Shown piece after piece: positions 16,203 to 25,251 of a stretch of 64,000 nucleotides of DNA. The position numbers and the translations under genes were made by a program. Under the pieces are notes generated by a model. It had not been told where the DNA came from. It worked only from the letters and a program-made list of their open reading frames with translations, and did not search any database. Position 1 is the stretch's first letter, and each line of letters opens with the position of its first letter. The DNA lies in contig NC_018721.1 in NCBI RefSeq assembly GCF_000153485.2, positions 3,968,001 through 4,032,000 on the forward strand, given 5' to 3'. This DNA is from Psychroflexus torquis ATCC 700755 (lineage in GTDB: Bacteria > Bacteroidota > Bacteroidia > Flavobacteriales > Flavobacteriaceae).

Positions 16203-18617
16203 TTATTCAATTTTAAGCGATTTTACGGGGTTTACTGTTGCTGCTTTTACAGATTGAAAACTTACCGTAACAAGTGCAATTACAACAGCGATTAAAGCAG
16301 ATAATGCAAAAATCCACCAACTTAAATCTGTTCTGTAGGCAAATTCTTGAAGCCATTGGCTCATTATATACCAGCCAACTGGTACTGCCATAATAAATGC
16401 TATAATTACCAATAGGATAAAATCTTTATTAAGCAGTGTGACAATTTGAAAAATACTTGCTCCCGTGACTTTTCTAATTCCTATTTCTTTTCGTCTTTGT
16501 ATGCACATATAGGATGTTAGACCAAATAGACCTAAAGCTGCGATGAAGATGGCTAAACTTGTAAAAATACGGAATGCAATACCAAACTTCCGATCTTCAG
16601 TATATTGTGCCTCGAATTTTTTATCTAAAAATGTATAGTTTAGAGTGCTATTAGGAAAAATAGAGGTGTATAGTGTTTTCACTTTATCTAAACTCTTTTG
16701 CATGCCTGCTACTGAATTTGAAGACGAATTAAATTTCACTAAAACATGATCATACACTTGGTCATTATAAATAATTAGAGGTTCTATTCCTGTCTTTAAT
16801 CCAAAATGATGATAATCTTCCATAACACCAGATATCGTCCAATTCTCACCCCAAAACATAACCTGCTTATCAACAAGCTCATTTGGATTTGAATACCCCA
16901 TTTCTCGTGCGAATTTTTCGTTAAGCACGATGGTTCTTGGACTATTTTCTGAGCTTTTCATAAAAGCTTTCCCCGCGACAAACTGAATATTTACGACATT
17001 AAAATAGTTTGGACTAGCCTGATAAATATAGAATAGTTGTCGCTCCTCAGTTTTACCATTTGGAAATTCTATACCGACTGTCGATGATAAATTATTATAA
17101 CCATCTCCTGGATACGTTGAAGCTGTCGCTACGCTTTCAACAAAAGACAAATTCTTTAATTCACTCTCAAATACACCTACTTTCTTTAGTATTAAAGAAT
17201 CCGTCATAGATTCTAAAACCTTTCCTTTTAAAGCGATAATTTGAGACAGTTCTACACCTATAGGTTGTTCTTTTAAAAAATGGATTTGTTTTGAGACAAC
17301 CAAAGTGCCTATAATAAGTGTTATAGTCGCAAAAAATTGAAGGGTAATGAGTCCTTTTCTAATATTCAGTTTGTTGGATGAGGCACTAATTTTTCCTTTT
17401 AAAGCTTTAATTGGTGAAAAATTACTTAAAATAAGTGCTGGATAAAAACTTGCTAAAAGACTGCCTAGCAACATTAAGCCAGCAAATGGGAGTAGTGATT
17501 TAAAATTTGCAATTCTAAAAACTAAAGATTTTTCAACAAAATTATTGAAAACGGGTAACAGAAAAGCAACTAGAATTATCGCAATAATAAAAGCCAAAAC
17601 AAACAAGCATAAAGATTCAATTAAAGATTGTGTTATTAACTGTGAACGTTGAGCACCAGCTACTTTTCTAATTCCTATTTCTTTAGAACGCTCTAAAGAT
17701 TTTACGGTAGAAAGATTAATATAGTTTAACCAGGATAGAATGAGAATGATGATTGCAATAACTGATAAAAACCTTATCCGACTCCTGCTTCCATTTGTTT
17801 CCGCTTCATAAGGTTTGTCCGAGTATAAATGAATATCGCTTAAGGGCTCAATGTTATGACGTTCATTTGGATTATTTTCGATGTCAATATGTATTAATTT
17901 GTCCTGAAGTTCTTCAAAATCAGTGTTTTTATGAAGTTTTAAATAGGTGAAAAAATTATTCGCATTCCAGTTTAATTGCCAACCACTGCTCATGGGATAC
18001 CAAGTTTTCATAGTTTCAAAAGACACCAGATAATTAAGTTTCATATGTGTTGTTTCAGATTGATCTGGCATGATGCCAACTACTTCTAAAAGAACATTTT
18101 CTTCATAAAAAGCGGAAATTTTTTTAGCTATGGGGTCTTCTTCACCAAATATCGTTTTGGCTAAACTTTCAGATAAAATGATAGTATTTGGTCTATTGTA
18201 CTCTTCGATACTTCCTTTTAATAGCGCTGTATTAAAAATATCAAAATAGGAAGCATCAGCCAATGCCCCTCTTGGTTGCTCAATAATCTTATCCTTATTT
18301 ACAAAGGTTACGTTCTCTAATCTAAAAAGTCTAACATAATCAATAACCTCAGGGAATTGTTTTTTAATTGTAGGCCCACTTAAATTATAGGTTTGCGCAT
18401 CACCAGCCTCAAATTGATCTCCTTCTAAATAATCCATGTAAACCCGATAAACTTCATCAGAGCCTTTAAAAGTATCATAGCTTTTTTCATAACTTACATA
18501 AAGCGAAATAATAATAAAGGCCGCAATACCAAGAGAAAGACCAATGATATTAATAAAGGAATACAACTTGTTTTTAATCAAGTATCTGAATGCTATTTTA
18601 AAATAAAGTAAGTTCAT
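16203..18617 (-). CDS. MacB/FtsX-type ABC permease, 804 aa (array member 7)
   Basis: It has the double-half permease layout with a somewhat divergent sequence. It begins MNLLYFKIAFRYLIKNKLYS. The half-1 motif EIGIRKVAGAQRSQLITQS has Ala-Gly where most members have Leu-Gly, and the half-2 motif EIGIRKVTGASIFQIVTLL has Thr-Gly. The segment before it, TSYMCIQRRKEIG, has the Gln-Arg-Arg form seen also at 25252-27692 and 27859-30240 instead of AEQRTKEIG. The tail is NPVKSLKIE. A 61-bp gap containing CACT-rich repeat DNA separates it from the C-terminal part of the IS-interrupted permease upstream. No promoter signature is visible, so expression may be reduced by the insertions upstream of it. Substrate unknown. 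Confidence 0.88.
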   Translation of the reverse strand: MNLLYFKIAFRYLIKNKLYSFINIIGLSLGIAAFIIISLYVSYEKSYDTFKGSDEVYRVYMDYLEGDQFEAGDAQTYNLSGPTIKKQFPEVIDYVRLFRLENVTFVNKDKIIEQPRGALADASYFDIFNTALLKGSIEEYNRPNTIILSESLAKTIFGEEDPIAKKISAFYEENVLLEVVGIMPDQSETTHMKLNYLVSFETMKTWYPMSSGWQLNWNANNFFTYLKLHKNTDFEELQDKLIHIDIENNPNERHNIEPLSDIHLYSDKPYEAETNGSRSRIRFLSVIAIIILILSWLNYINLSTVKSLERSKEIGIRKVAGAQRSQLITQSLIESLCLFVLAFIIAIILVAFLLPVFNNFVEKSLVFRIANFKSLLPFAGLMLLGSLLASFYPALILSNFSPIKALKGKISASSNKLNIRKGLITLQFFATITLIIGTLVVSKQIHFLKEQPIGVELSQIIALKGKVLESMTDSLILKKVGVFESELKNLSFVESVATASTYPGDGYNNLSSTVGIEFPNGKTEERQLFYIYQASPNYFNVVNIQFVAGKAFMKSSENSPRTIVLNEKFAREMGYSNPNELVDKQVMFWGENWTISGVMEDYHHFGLKTGIEPLIIYNDQVYDHVLVKFNSSSNSVAGMQKSLDKVKTLYTSIFPNSTLNYTFLDKKFEAQYTEDRKFGIAFRIFTSLAIFIAALGLFGLTSYMCIQRRKEIGIRKVTGASIFQIVTLLNKDFILLVIIAFIMAVPVGWYIMSQWLQEFAYRTDLSWWIFALSALIAVVIALVTVSFQSVKAATVNPVKSLKIE

Positions 18618-19627
18618 TATTTTTTATTTATTACTCTTTCTTCACTTACTACCCACTGTTCACTTCCCACTACTTGTTTTATTCCGTTTTTAGACTATCC
18701 ACAGGATTTGCTATAGCGGCTCTAATGCTTTTAAAGCTGATGGTTAATAATGCAACTATGCTGGTTAAAAGTGCTGCTAAAAAAATTGACCAAACTGAAA
18801 TTTCAATGCGGTAAGCAAAATCTTGCAGCCACTTATTCATTAAATAAAAGCCCAATGGAAATGCAATTAAGAATGATATAATAATAAGTTTTAAAAAATC
18901 CTTGGTAAGTAAACTCACTATTTGTAAAACATTTGAACCTAAAACTTTCCGTATCCCTATCTCTTTAGTGCGTTGTTCCGCTGTGTACGTCACCAAGCCA
19001 AATAAACCTAAACAGGCTACAAAAATGGTGAGCACGGCAAAGATGGATAGAATTGTTCCCATTTTTTGTTCGGTGAGATATTGCTGGTTATACGAATCAT
19101 CTAAAATGGTATAGCTGAAATTTCCTTTAGGCTTAAAAGTCAACCAAATGGCATTGGCTTTTTCTATTAAACTAGACATATCTTCTACTTTAGTTCTAAC
19201 AATAAGACCGCCATACGGATTGTGTAACATCAATAACGGATCTATTCTTTTGTGAAGTGATTTAAAATTGAAATTCTTTACCACACCAATAATAGTGAGC
19301 AGTTGTTTGCCATCATCCGTGTCACGTTGAAATTGTTTACCGATAGCATTTTCTCCAAAACCCAATATTTTTAAGGCTTCTTCATTTATAATAACATTGT
19401 TCATCTCATCACCGAAATCCTTGGAAAAATTACGTCCTGAAATCAAATTCATTCCCATCGTAGGCAGGTAATGTTCGTCAATATTATAGGTAAACATTCT
19501 TCTCATGTACCTGTCTTCCAGAAAAACGCCAGACATACTTACATCTGAAGTGCCAGCGGGAACATATGCAGACTGAGCAATGTTTAAGACGCTTGGAGAT
19601 TTTAGAAGTTCATCTCTTAAAGCTAAA

Positions 19628-20708
19628 GGCTCTAGTTTAGGTCTGCGTTGATATTAAGTTTTCATATCTAGATTCGATTTGATTATACCGTTTCAATGTA
19701 CCTAGAGCAATTGTTTCTTCCACAAAGGCGTTGGCTCTATCGCTTCTAGACTTTATATTTTCCTTTATTCGATACCAATTCATATATTGTTGTAGATATT
19801 TTGTTGATACTCCCCAAAAGGTATTTTCAATCCATTTTTTAACTCTATTGTGAGTAGAATTAACGTGTTGTATGTGATACTTTCCTTTTACTCTTTCTCC
19901 TTTTGATGCATTTACGATGTGGAACTCTGTTTCGCTATCTTTGGCAAACCCTTTATAACTGTGATGGGCATCGCTACACAATATGGTTATATCCTTTATA
20001 ACACGTTTACCGATAGCATTTTCTATATCTACTTTTCCTATTCGACCGAGTTTAGCCACGCTAAGGTCTAATGTTGATTTTCTATCCTGTGTTACAATTA
20101 CCGCAACTTGATCTTTACTTATACCTCTCTTTTTAGACTTACCGCCTCTTTTTCTTGATTCCCTATCTTTTACCTCCATACCTTTTTCTGATCTTAGGAA
20201 AAAGGTTTCGTCACTCTCTGTAATACCTGTAAAGTTGTCTTGGTCATCGTCATTTTTAGTATCGAATGAAGCTAATATCTTATGACGCCAATCAAAGGCT
20301 GTCTTTTTATTGATGCCTAATTCTGAACTTATTTTATCTAAACTTTTTTCTTGAACCATAAGACTTAAATAAGATGAAATCATATCCTTTCTTTGAAGTC
20401 CCGCCATCCAAGTGCCAGTATATTCAGTAAAGCTTCTATTGCAAGACTTGCACTTATAGCGCTGCGAGCCTTTGTCAACTCCAAAACGAACATATTTTTC
20501 ATGTAAACAATGTGGGCATCCGCCCATTTTATTATCTAAAATATGGCGACGGGAAGCCCGCTCAACCAATTGATTATGCTCAAGTGAATCTGTAATATCC
20601 TTTAACAGATTATCACGATCTAGAGTGGATAGTGATAGTATTTCCTCTTTTAGATTATCTATGTTCATAATCTAAATATACATATAATAGCTGTATTAAA
20701 CTAGAGCC
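19628..20708. mobile_element. IS1595-family insertion sequence, 1081 bp, complete
   Basis: The ends carry the perfect 12-bp inverted repeat GGCTCTAGTTTA. The element is flanked by the 8-bp direct repeat AAGCTAAA at 19620-19627 and 20709-20716, the duplication size typical of IS1595 elements. It contains one transposase gene on the minus strand. It is inserted in the coding sequence of a permease, in the same orientation as that gene. The ends, target duplication and transposase all look intact. Confidence 0.92.
19637..20668 (-). CDS. IS1595-family transposase (ISXO2-like, zinc-ribbon)
   Basis: This 343-aa protein has an N-terminal helical region, a zinc ribbon at ~51-77 (CPHC ... YKCKSC), and an ISXO2-like DDE-type nuclease domain. 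The domain carries TESDETFF, ILCSDAHHSYKGF and HVNSTHNRVKKW as the likely catalytic blocks, the last providing Asn as in DDN members of the family. The gene fills the element between its 12-bp ends and has no visible lesion. It is predicted to catalyse transposition of the surrounding IS. Confidence 0.9.
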   Translation of the reverse strand: MNIDNLKEEILSLSTLDRDNLLKDITDSLEHNQLVERASRRHILDNKMGGCPHCLHEKYVRFGVDKGSQRYKCKSCNRSFTEYTGTWMAGLQRKDMISSYLSLMVQEKSLDKISSELGINKKTAFDWRHKILASFDTKNDDDQDNFTGITESDETFFLRSEKGMEVKDRESRKRGGKSKKRGISKDQVAVIVTQDRKSTLDLSVAKLGRIGKVDIENAIGKRVIKDITILCSDAHHSYKGFAKDSETEFHIVNASKGERVKGKYHIQHVNSTHNRVKKWIENTFWGVSTKYLQQYMNWYRIKENIKSRSDRANAFVEETIALGTLKRYNQIESRYENLISTQT

Positions 20709-21573
20709 AAGCTAAATTATTTTCCTTAAGTAAATATGAGTTGCGCAATACAAGGAGTTGATCCTTATTATAACCCAATTCTTTTTGCTGAATAAAATCC
20801 ATTTGCTGATAAACAACCAACGTCGATAAAATAAGCCCCGCAGAAATAACAAATTGAAAGACGACCAATCCACTTCTTATCCCTTTGTTTTTCCCAACAC
20901 CAGAGAACTTATTTTTTAAAGCCTTAATGGGCGTAAAAGAAGACAAGAAAAAAGCGGGATAACCACCTGCTATAACGCCAACTACTAGTGTGAGTAATCC
21001 TAATATGCTGAGCGCAATAGGATTGAAAAAATTGGCTGTAAGTAATGCTTTACCAGAAATGGTATTAAAAACAGGTAAAAAAGCAACCACGAGCAACACT
21101 GCCAACAGCATAGCTATGCAACTTGCTAGGATAGATTCCGCTAAAAATTGAACGACCAATTGTTTCTTATTCGATCCCAGAACTTTTCGAATCCCTACTT
21201 CTTTAGCTCTTTTTGAAGCAGATGCAGTAGAAAGATTCATAAAGTTAATACAGGCAATCAATAACATAAAAAGGGCGACTGCACTAAAAATATACACGTA
21301 TTTAATATCACCACCTGGTTCTAACACCGTAGTAGTTATAAAATCTGATTTTAGGTGAATGTCTGTTAAGGGTTGAAGAAATAATCCAATTTTATTGGTT
21401 TTAATAAATTCTGAATAAGACATTCCTACCGCACCGTCAATTTGCGGTGCCATGTATTTTTTAACAAGTGCTGGTATTTTTGCTTCGAGTGCTTTCAGGT
21501 TTGTTCCGTCTTTTAATAAGAGGTAGGTGAAAAAATCTGAATTTACCCAAGACGTTCCATTCGCTGACTCGTA

Positions 21574-22691
21574 TTAACTTCGAATCAATAGTTCTTTATT
21601 TATAGTTAAATATTTCGTATATTTATAGATGGAAAAAATAGACTTAAGGAGTGTTTCTGATCAGGAAAGAGGTATAATTCGAAGGGATGCTGTAAAAATG
21701 ATAAAACGTGGAGATAAAAAAAAAGACATAGCTCTGTTTTACGGTGTTCATGTAAATACTGTTAGAGATTGGTGGAAGCTTTACAATAAAGAAGGTCATA
21801 AATCTTTGTCATATCAAAAACGAGGAGTCAAATCAGAAGATCGAAAACTACTCAATAAAGATCAAGAAGCTGCAATCCAAAAAATGATTATTGATGTAAT
21901 GCCCGATCAACTAAAGTTAGATTATGCTTTGTGGACTACAAGGGCAGTAAGGGATTTGATAGCAAGAGAGTTTAGTATTACAATCGGAAGAAGAGCTGTC
22001 GGTAATTATCTCAACGCTTGGGGATTCACGCCTCAAAAGCCAAAAAAGAGAGCTTATGAACAATGTTCCAAAAAAGTTCAAAAATGGTTAGACGAAGAAT
22101 ATCCAGCAATAAAAGAGAAGGCAAAACAAGAGAAGGCAACTATTCATTGGGGGGATGAAACGGGTGTAAAAAACAATAATCATCATGGACGTTCCTATGC
22201 TCCAAAAGGAAAAACTCCTGTTAAAAAACATATGTCGAAGCGGTTTTCAATCAACATGATTTCTACAGTTACAAATCAGGGTTTAATTCAGTTTATGATA
22301 TATAAAGAAAATATGAACTCAGATGTATTTATTCAATTTTTAGAACAGCTCATCAAATCGCAAGAAACCAAAGTATTCTTAATCCTTGATAATTTACGAG
22401 TCCATCATAGTAAAGTTGTAAAGAAATGGGCGGAAGAAAATGGCGAAACCATAGAACTATTTTACCTGCCATCATACTCACCTGAGCGAAACCCAGATGA
22501 ATATCTGAATTGCGATTTAAAGTATGGACTCTCGGATAAACCGGCACCAAAAACACAAGAAAAAATGAAAGAAAATTTAGAGAATCATATGAAAATGCTT
22601 CAAAATGATAGCGAAAGGGTAGCAAAATATTTTAAACATGAGAGCATCAAATATGCTGCCTAAAATTAAAGATCTTTAAGTGCGAGGTTAA
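21574..22691. mobile_element. IS630-family insertion sequence, 1118 bp, copy 1
   Basis: The element starts TTAACTTCGAATCAATAG and, read from the other end, TTAACCTCGCACTTAAAG, giving related terminal inverted repeats. A TA dinucleotide flanks each side (21572-21573 and 22692-22693), as expected for IS630/Tc1-mariner transposition. The transposase is on the plus strand, opposite to the interrupted permease. A second copy of exactly the same length with an identical encoded protein is at 46808-47925. Confidence 0.92.
21629..22663 (+). CDS. IS630-family transposase, copy 1
   Basis: This 344-aa transposase has an N-terminal helix-turn-helix region (residues ~15-60, KKDIALFYGVHVNTVRDWW). A winged-helix-like linker follows, then a DDE_3 nuclease domain with three acidic blocks: HWGDETGV, FLILDNLRVHHSK and LPSYSPERNPDEYLN. 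The last block is the classic IS630 C-terminal motif. The reading frame is full length. The protein is identical to the one at 46836-47870, which indicates recent movement within this genome. Confidence 0.93.
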   Translation: MEKIDLRSVSDQERGIIRRDAVKMIKRGDKKKDIALFYGVHVNTVRDWWKLYNKEGHKSLSYQKRGVKSEDRKLLNKDQEAAIQKMIIDVMPDQLKLDYALWTTRAVRDLIAREFSITIGRRAVGNYLNAWGFTPQKPKKRAYEQCSKKVQKWLDEEYPAIKEKAKQEKATIHWGDETGVKNNNHHGRSYAPKGKTPVKKHMSKRFSINMISTVTNQGLIQFMIYKENMNSDVFIQFLEQLIKSQETKVFLILDNLRVHHSKVVKKWAEENGETIELFYLPSYSPERNPDEYLNCDLKYGLSDKPAPKTQEKMKENLENHMKMLQNDSERVAKYFKHESIKYAA

Positions 22692-23413
22692 TAGCCTACT
22701 GTAGAGGCAAACATATCAAAATGAAAATGTGAATTTTTCGGCACCTCTTCCATAACAGCTGTAACCGTATATTGACGATTGTAGTTATCGATTTTTAGTG
22801 TTTTTCCGATGGCGTTTTCTGTGCCAAAATATTTTTTGGCTTCTTTAATAGAAATGACTACTGTATTTGGTTGGTCTAATGGATTTACAGTATTTCCGTC
22901 TATGATGTCTAAGGTAAAAACCGAGAAGAAATTAGGATCTACGTAAGCAAACTTAGTATCTCTATAAGTTGTGTTTTTAAAGTTAATTTCAGGATTGTAT
23001 AAATTTGTGAGTCGTGTTGCTTCTATAACTTCAGGTAAATCATTTTTAAATGTCTGTGCTACTGGTGCCATAACAACAGCTTCATTTATAGTTTCCCCAT
23101 TTATATTCGCCTTTAGAACAACACGAACAATATTTTCTGCTTTGGTATTGAATCTATCATAACTCAATTCATCAAAAACAAACAAAGAGATGATCACACA
23201 ACTTGCAATACCCAATGCCAAACCCAGGATATTGATGCCAAACATCACTTTGTTTTTTAAGATATGTCTCCATGCTATTTTAAAATAATTTAAAATCATG
23301 ATTAGTTGTTATTATTAGTTAGTTGCTCTATTCAAAAGAAAGCCTCATAAAGCTACAAAGTCTCTCAAAGGATTTTATCTCTGCTACTTTGAAGTTAAAT
23401 CATTCACTACTTA

Positions 23414-25161
23414 GGGCTTGCTGATTTACTCAAGCTTATTTTAGTTCAAGAGGTATGTAATTTTGAATAAAAAAGGGTTTAGTGACATCAGTATTATAGA
23501 AACACCCTTTTATTTTGGGATTTAGCTTAGCGTATATCCAATTTTCAAATAAGGCACAAAAAATAGCATATTTATCTGCTATTTTTGATAAGTTTATTAA
23601 GTTCATTATGAAGAAAATGGCACTAATCCAGCTTTCTGATGTGTCTTTCCTTTTAGCTTTTATTTTGCTAAGTCCGTATGCGTTTTTTGCTTGTCCAAAC
23701 TTTCCTTCTATTAGGTTTCTTTGGTTTCGCTCTTTTTTGAGTTTTCGCTTTTGATAGGCAGAAAGTTCTTGTTTTGGCGGTCTCCCTAATGGTTTTCCTA
23801 CAATTCTAATCCCTTTTTCTTTGAGCCATTTTCTGTTCTCTCTGTTAAGGTATATTTGGTCTGCCAGTAGTAATTCTGGGTAGTGACCAAAGGTGATTCT
23901 GTAGGATTCTACTTGTAATACTAAATCTTTAGATTCATTAAATTGATCCCAACTTATATGTTCTACTCTACTCATTCCATCTATCTCACTAGCACTAATC
24001 TTTGCTCCAAATTCTGTCGATACTTTATCCTTTCCTCTTGGGATAGGGCGAACGTAAGGTTGATAAATATTGACTATTCTATTTTTTACACTATTAACTT
24101 TTTCGTGATACATATAGTTTTGTTGTTCATAGATGAGTTGAAGCACCCAGTAAATCTTTTGGTCCCGTTTTGGTAAAGGGAATTTACAGGGATAAGCAGT
24201 TCTAAGATCTGTAAACATGCCAGGCAAGTGTTCCTCCTTTTTTTGATCTTCTATTTGGTCTAACAGTTTTTCAATATAAGATAGGTTACGCCTGGTATAT
24301 CCTAGTTGTTTTCGAATGAACTTGTTTATTTGTTTGGTTGTCTTTCTGCGTTTTTTAGAAAATACAAGATATTCTGTTCTTGCTACTCGACGGTAATCTC
24401 GAGGTTTATTAACTCCTTGGGTTTGCTCGTAAAGCAAATCTATAATTCGCTCACTTTCTTTGCGTGCTGTATTAAGCAGACCAGCATCGGTAGGGAACAC
24501 TATTCTTTGATCAGCCACACTAGCATCAATCTTTAGTTTGCCTTTGTGTTTACTATCAGAGGCAGATTGATTAGGGGCCTCTTCCTCGGTGTTCTTTTGA
24601 ATATTCCTTGCCCTTTTTGGCTTCAAGCTATCTGCTTTTTCAATGATTAGAGTATTCCAAGAGTCAAAATTTACTGCCCCCATTCGTTTACGAATAGCTA
24701 CAAGTACAGTGGGGTGAAAAGGGGGTTTGGTTTGAAAACACTTTAATCCACAGAAATATTGCAAGTAGATGTTTTCGCTAATCATCGCAACGGTCTCTCT
24801 ATCGTTTAGCCCTATCTTATGCTTTACAATAATTGCACCTATAACCATGCGGACATCAATACTCTCTCTACCATTACGTGCATTGAGTTTATTGGAATAT
24901 ACCTTTGCCAAAGCATCCCAAGGGATGAGTTGTGCTAATTTTACCCAGCGATTATCAGATAACAATTCTTGTTCGAAGGGATGTGAAAACTCGGATAAAC
25001 TTAACTGATTAGAAGGCGTATATTTTATCATAACTGCATAGGTTTATGAGTAAAAGATACGAAAAACCATGCAATTACGCAAGAAAAAAACGTGTATTTT
25101 CATGCGTAAAACACTGATGCTTAATTTAATAGATGATAATTATAAGAAAATCAGCAAGCCC
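23414..25161. mobile_element. IS5/IS1182-type insertion sequence, 1748 bp
   Basis: Both ends begin with the inverted repeat GGGCTTGCTGATTT. The 6-bp direct repeat TACTTA flanks the element at 23408-23413 and 25162-25167. The target is the spacer between two permease genes. The sister spacers at 16041 and 30346 keep the uninterrupted form (CACTACTTA followed by an A/T-rich stretch), which confirms the boundaries. The single transposase gene runs on the minus strand, co-oriented with the array, so the IS may block or alter read-through transcription into the genes at 25161 and below. Confidence 0.88.
23436..25031 (-). CDS. IS5/IS1182-superfamily transposase (DUF772 N-terminus)
   Basis: This 531-aa transposase has a DUF772-type N-terminal domain (residues ~15-110, with RESIDVRMVIGAIIVKHKIG). 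A charged insert follows, then a DDE nuclease domain. The likely catalytic Asp blocks are KIDASVADQRI and LLADQIYLNRENR, followed by the Glu-containing RNLIEGKFGQAKNAYGL motif. The coding sequence ends 22 bp from the left inverted repeat. The length and co-linear motifs suggest an intact enzyme. I place it in the IS5/IS1182 group by domain content; the exact ISfinder subgroup is not determined. Confidence 0.87.
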   Translation of the reverse strand: MIKYTPSNQLSLSEFSHPFEQELLSDNRWVKLAQLIPWDALAKVYSNKLNARNGRESIDVRMVIGAIIVKHKIGLNDRETVAMISENIYLQYFCGLKCFQTKPPFHPTVLVAIRKRMGAVNFDSWNTLIIEKADSLKPKRARNIQKNTEEEAPNQSASDSKHKGKLKIDASVADQRIVFPTDAGLLNTARKESERIIDLLYEQTQGVNKPRDYRRVARTEYLVFSKKRRKTTKQINKFIRKQLGYTRRNLSYIEKLLDQIEDQKKEEHLPGMFTDLRTAYPCKFPLPKRDQKIYWVLQLIYEQQNYMYHEKVNSVKNRIVNIYQPYVRPIPRGKDKVSTEFGAKISASEIDGMSRVEHISWDQFNESKDLVLQVESYRITFGHYPELLLADQIYLNRENRKWLKEKGIRIVGKPLGRPPKQELSAYQKRKLKKERNQRNLIEGKFGQAKNAYGLSKIKAKRKDTSESWISAIFFIMNLINLSKIADKYAIFCALFENWIYAKLNPKIKGCFYNTDVTKPFFIQNYIPLELK

Positions 25162-25251
25162 TACTTAAACATAGTCTCTCTTCTTCTTAGTCTTTTTTCT
25201 TAATTCGTAATTCTATTCTATTTTTTCACTCACTACTCACTACTACTCGTT

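Larger units (their letters stand above)
18679..23299 (-). pseudogene. MacB/FtsX-type ABC permease split by two insertion sequences (array member 8)
   Basis: Three collinear pieces on the minus strand make one gene. 22692-23299 is the N-terminus (MILNYFKIAWRHILKNKVMF, TM1, first core). 20709-21571 is the middle (TM2-5, VGIRKVLGSNKKQL). 18679-19619 is the C-terminus (second core, IGIRKVLGSNVLQI, tail NPVDSLKTE). An IS630 element lies between pieces 1 and 2 at a duplicated TA, and an IS1595 element between pieces 2 and 3 at a duplicated AAGCTAAA. Removing each element with one duplication gives 608 + 863 + 941 = 2412 bp, exactly 804 codons with stop. The junctions read VGYESANG and ENNLALRDEL in frame. 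No other damage is visible, so the inactivation appears recent. Confidence 0.93.
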
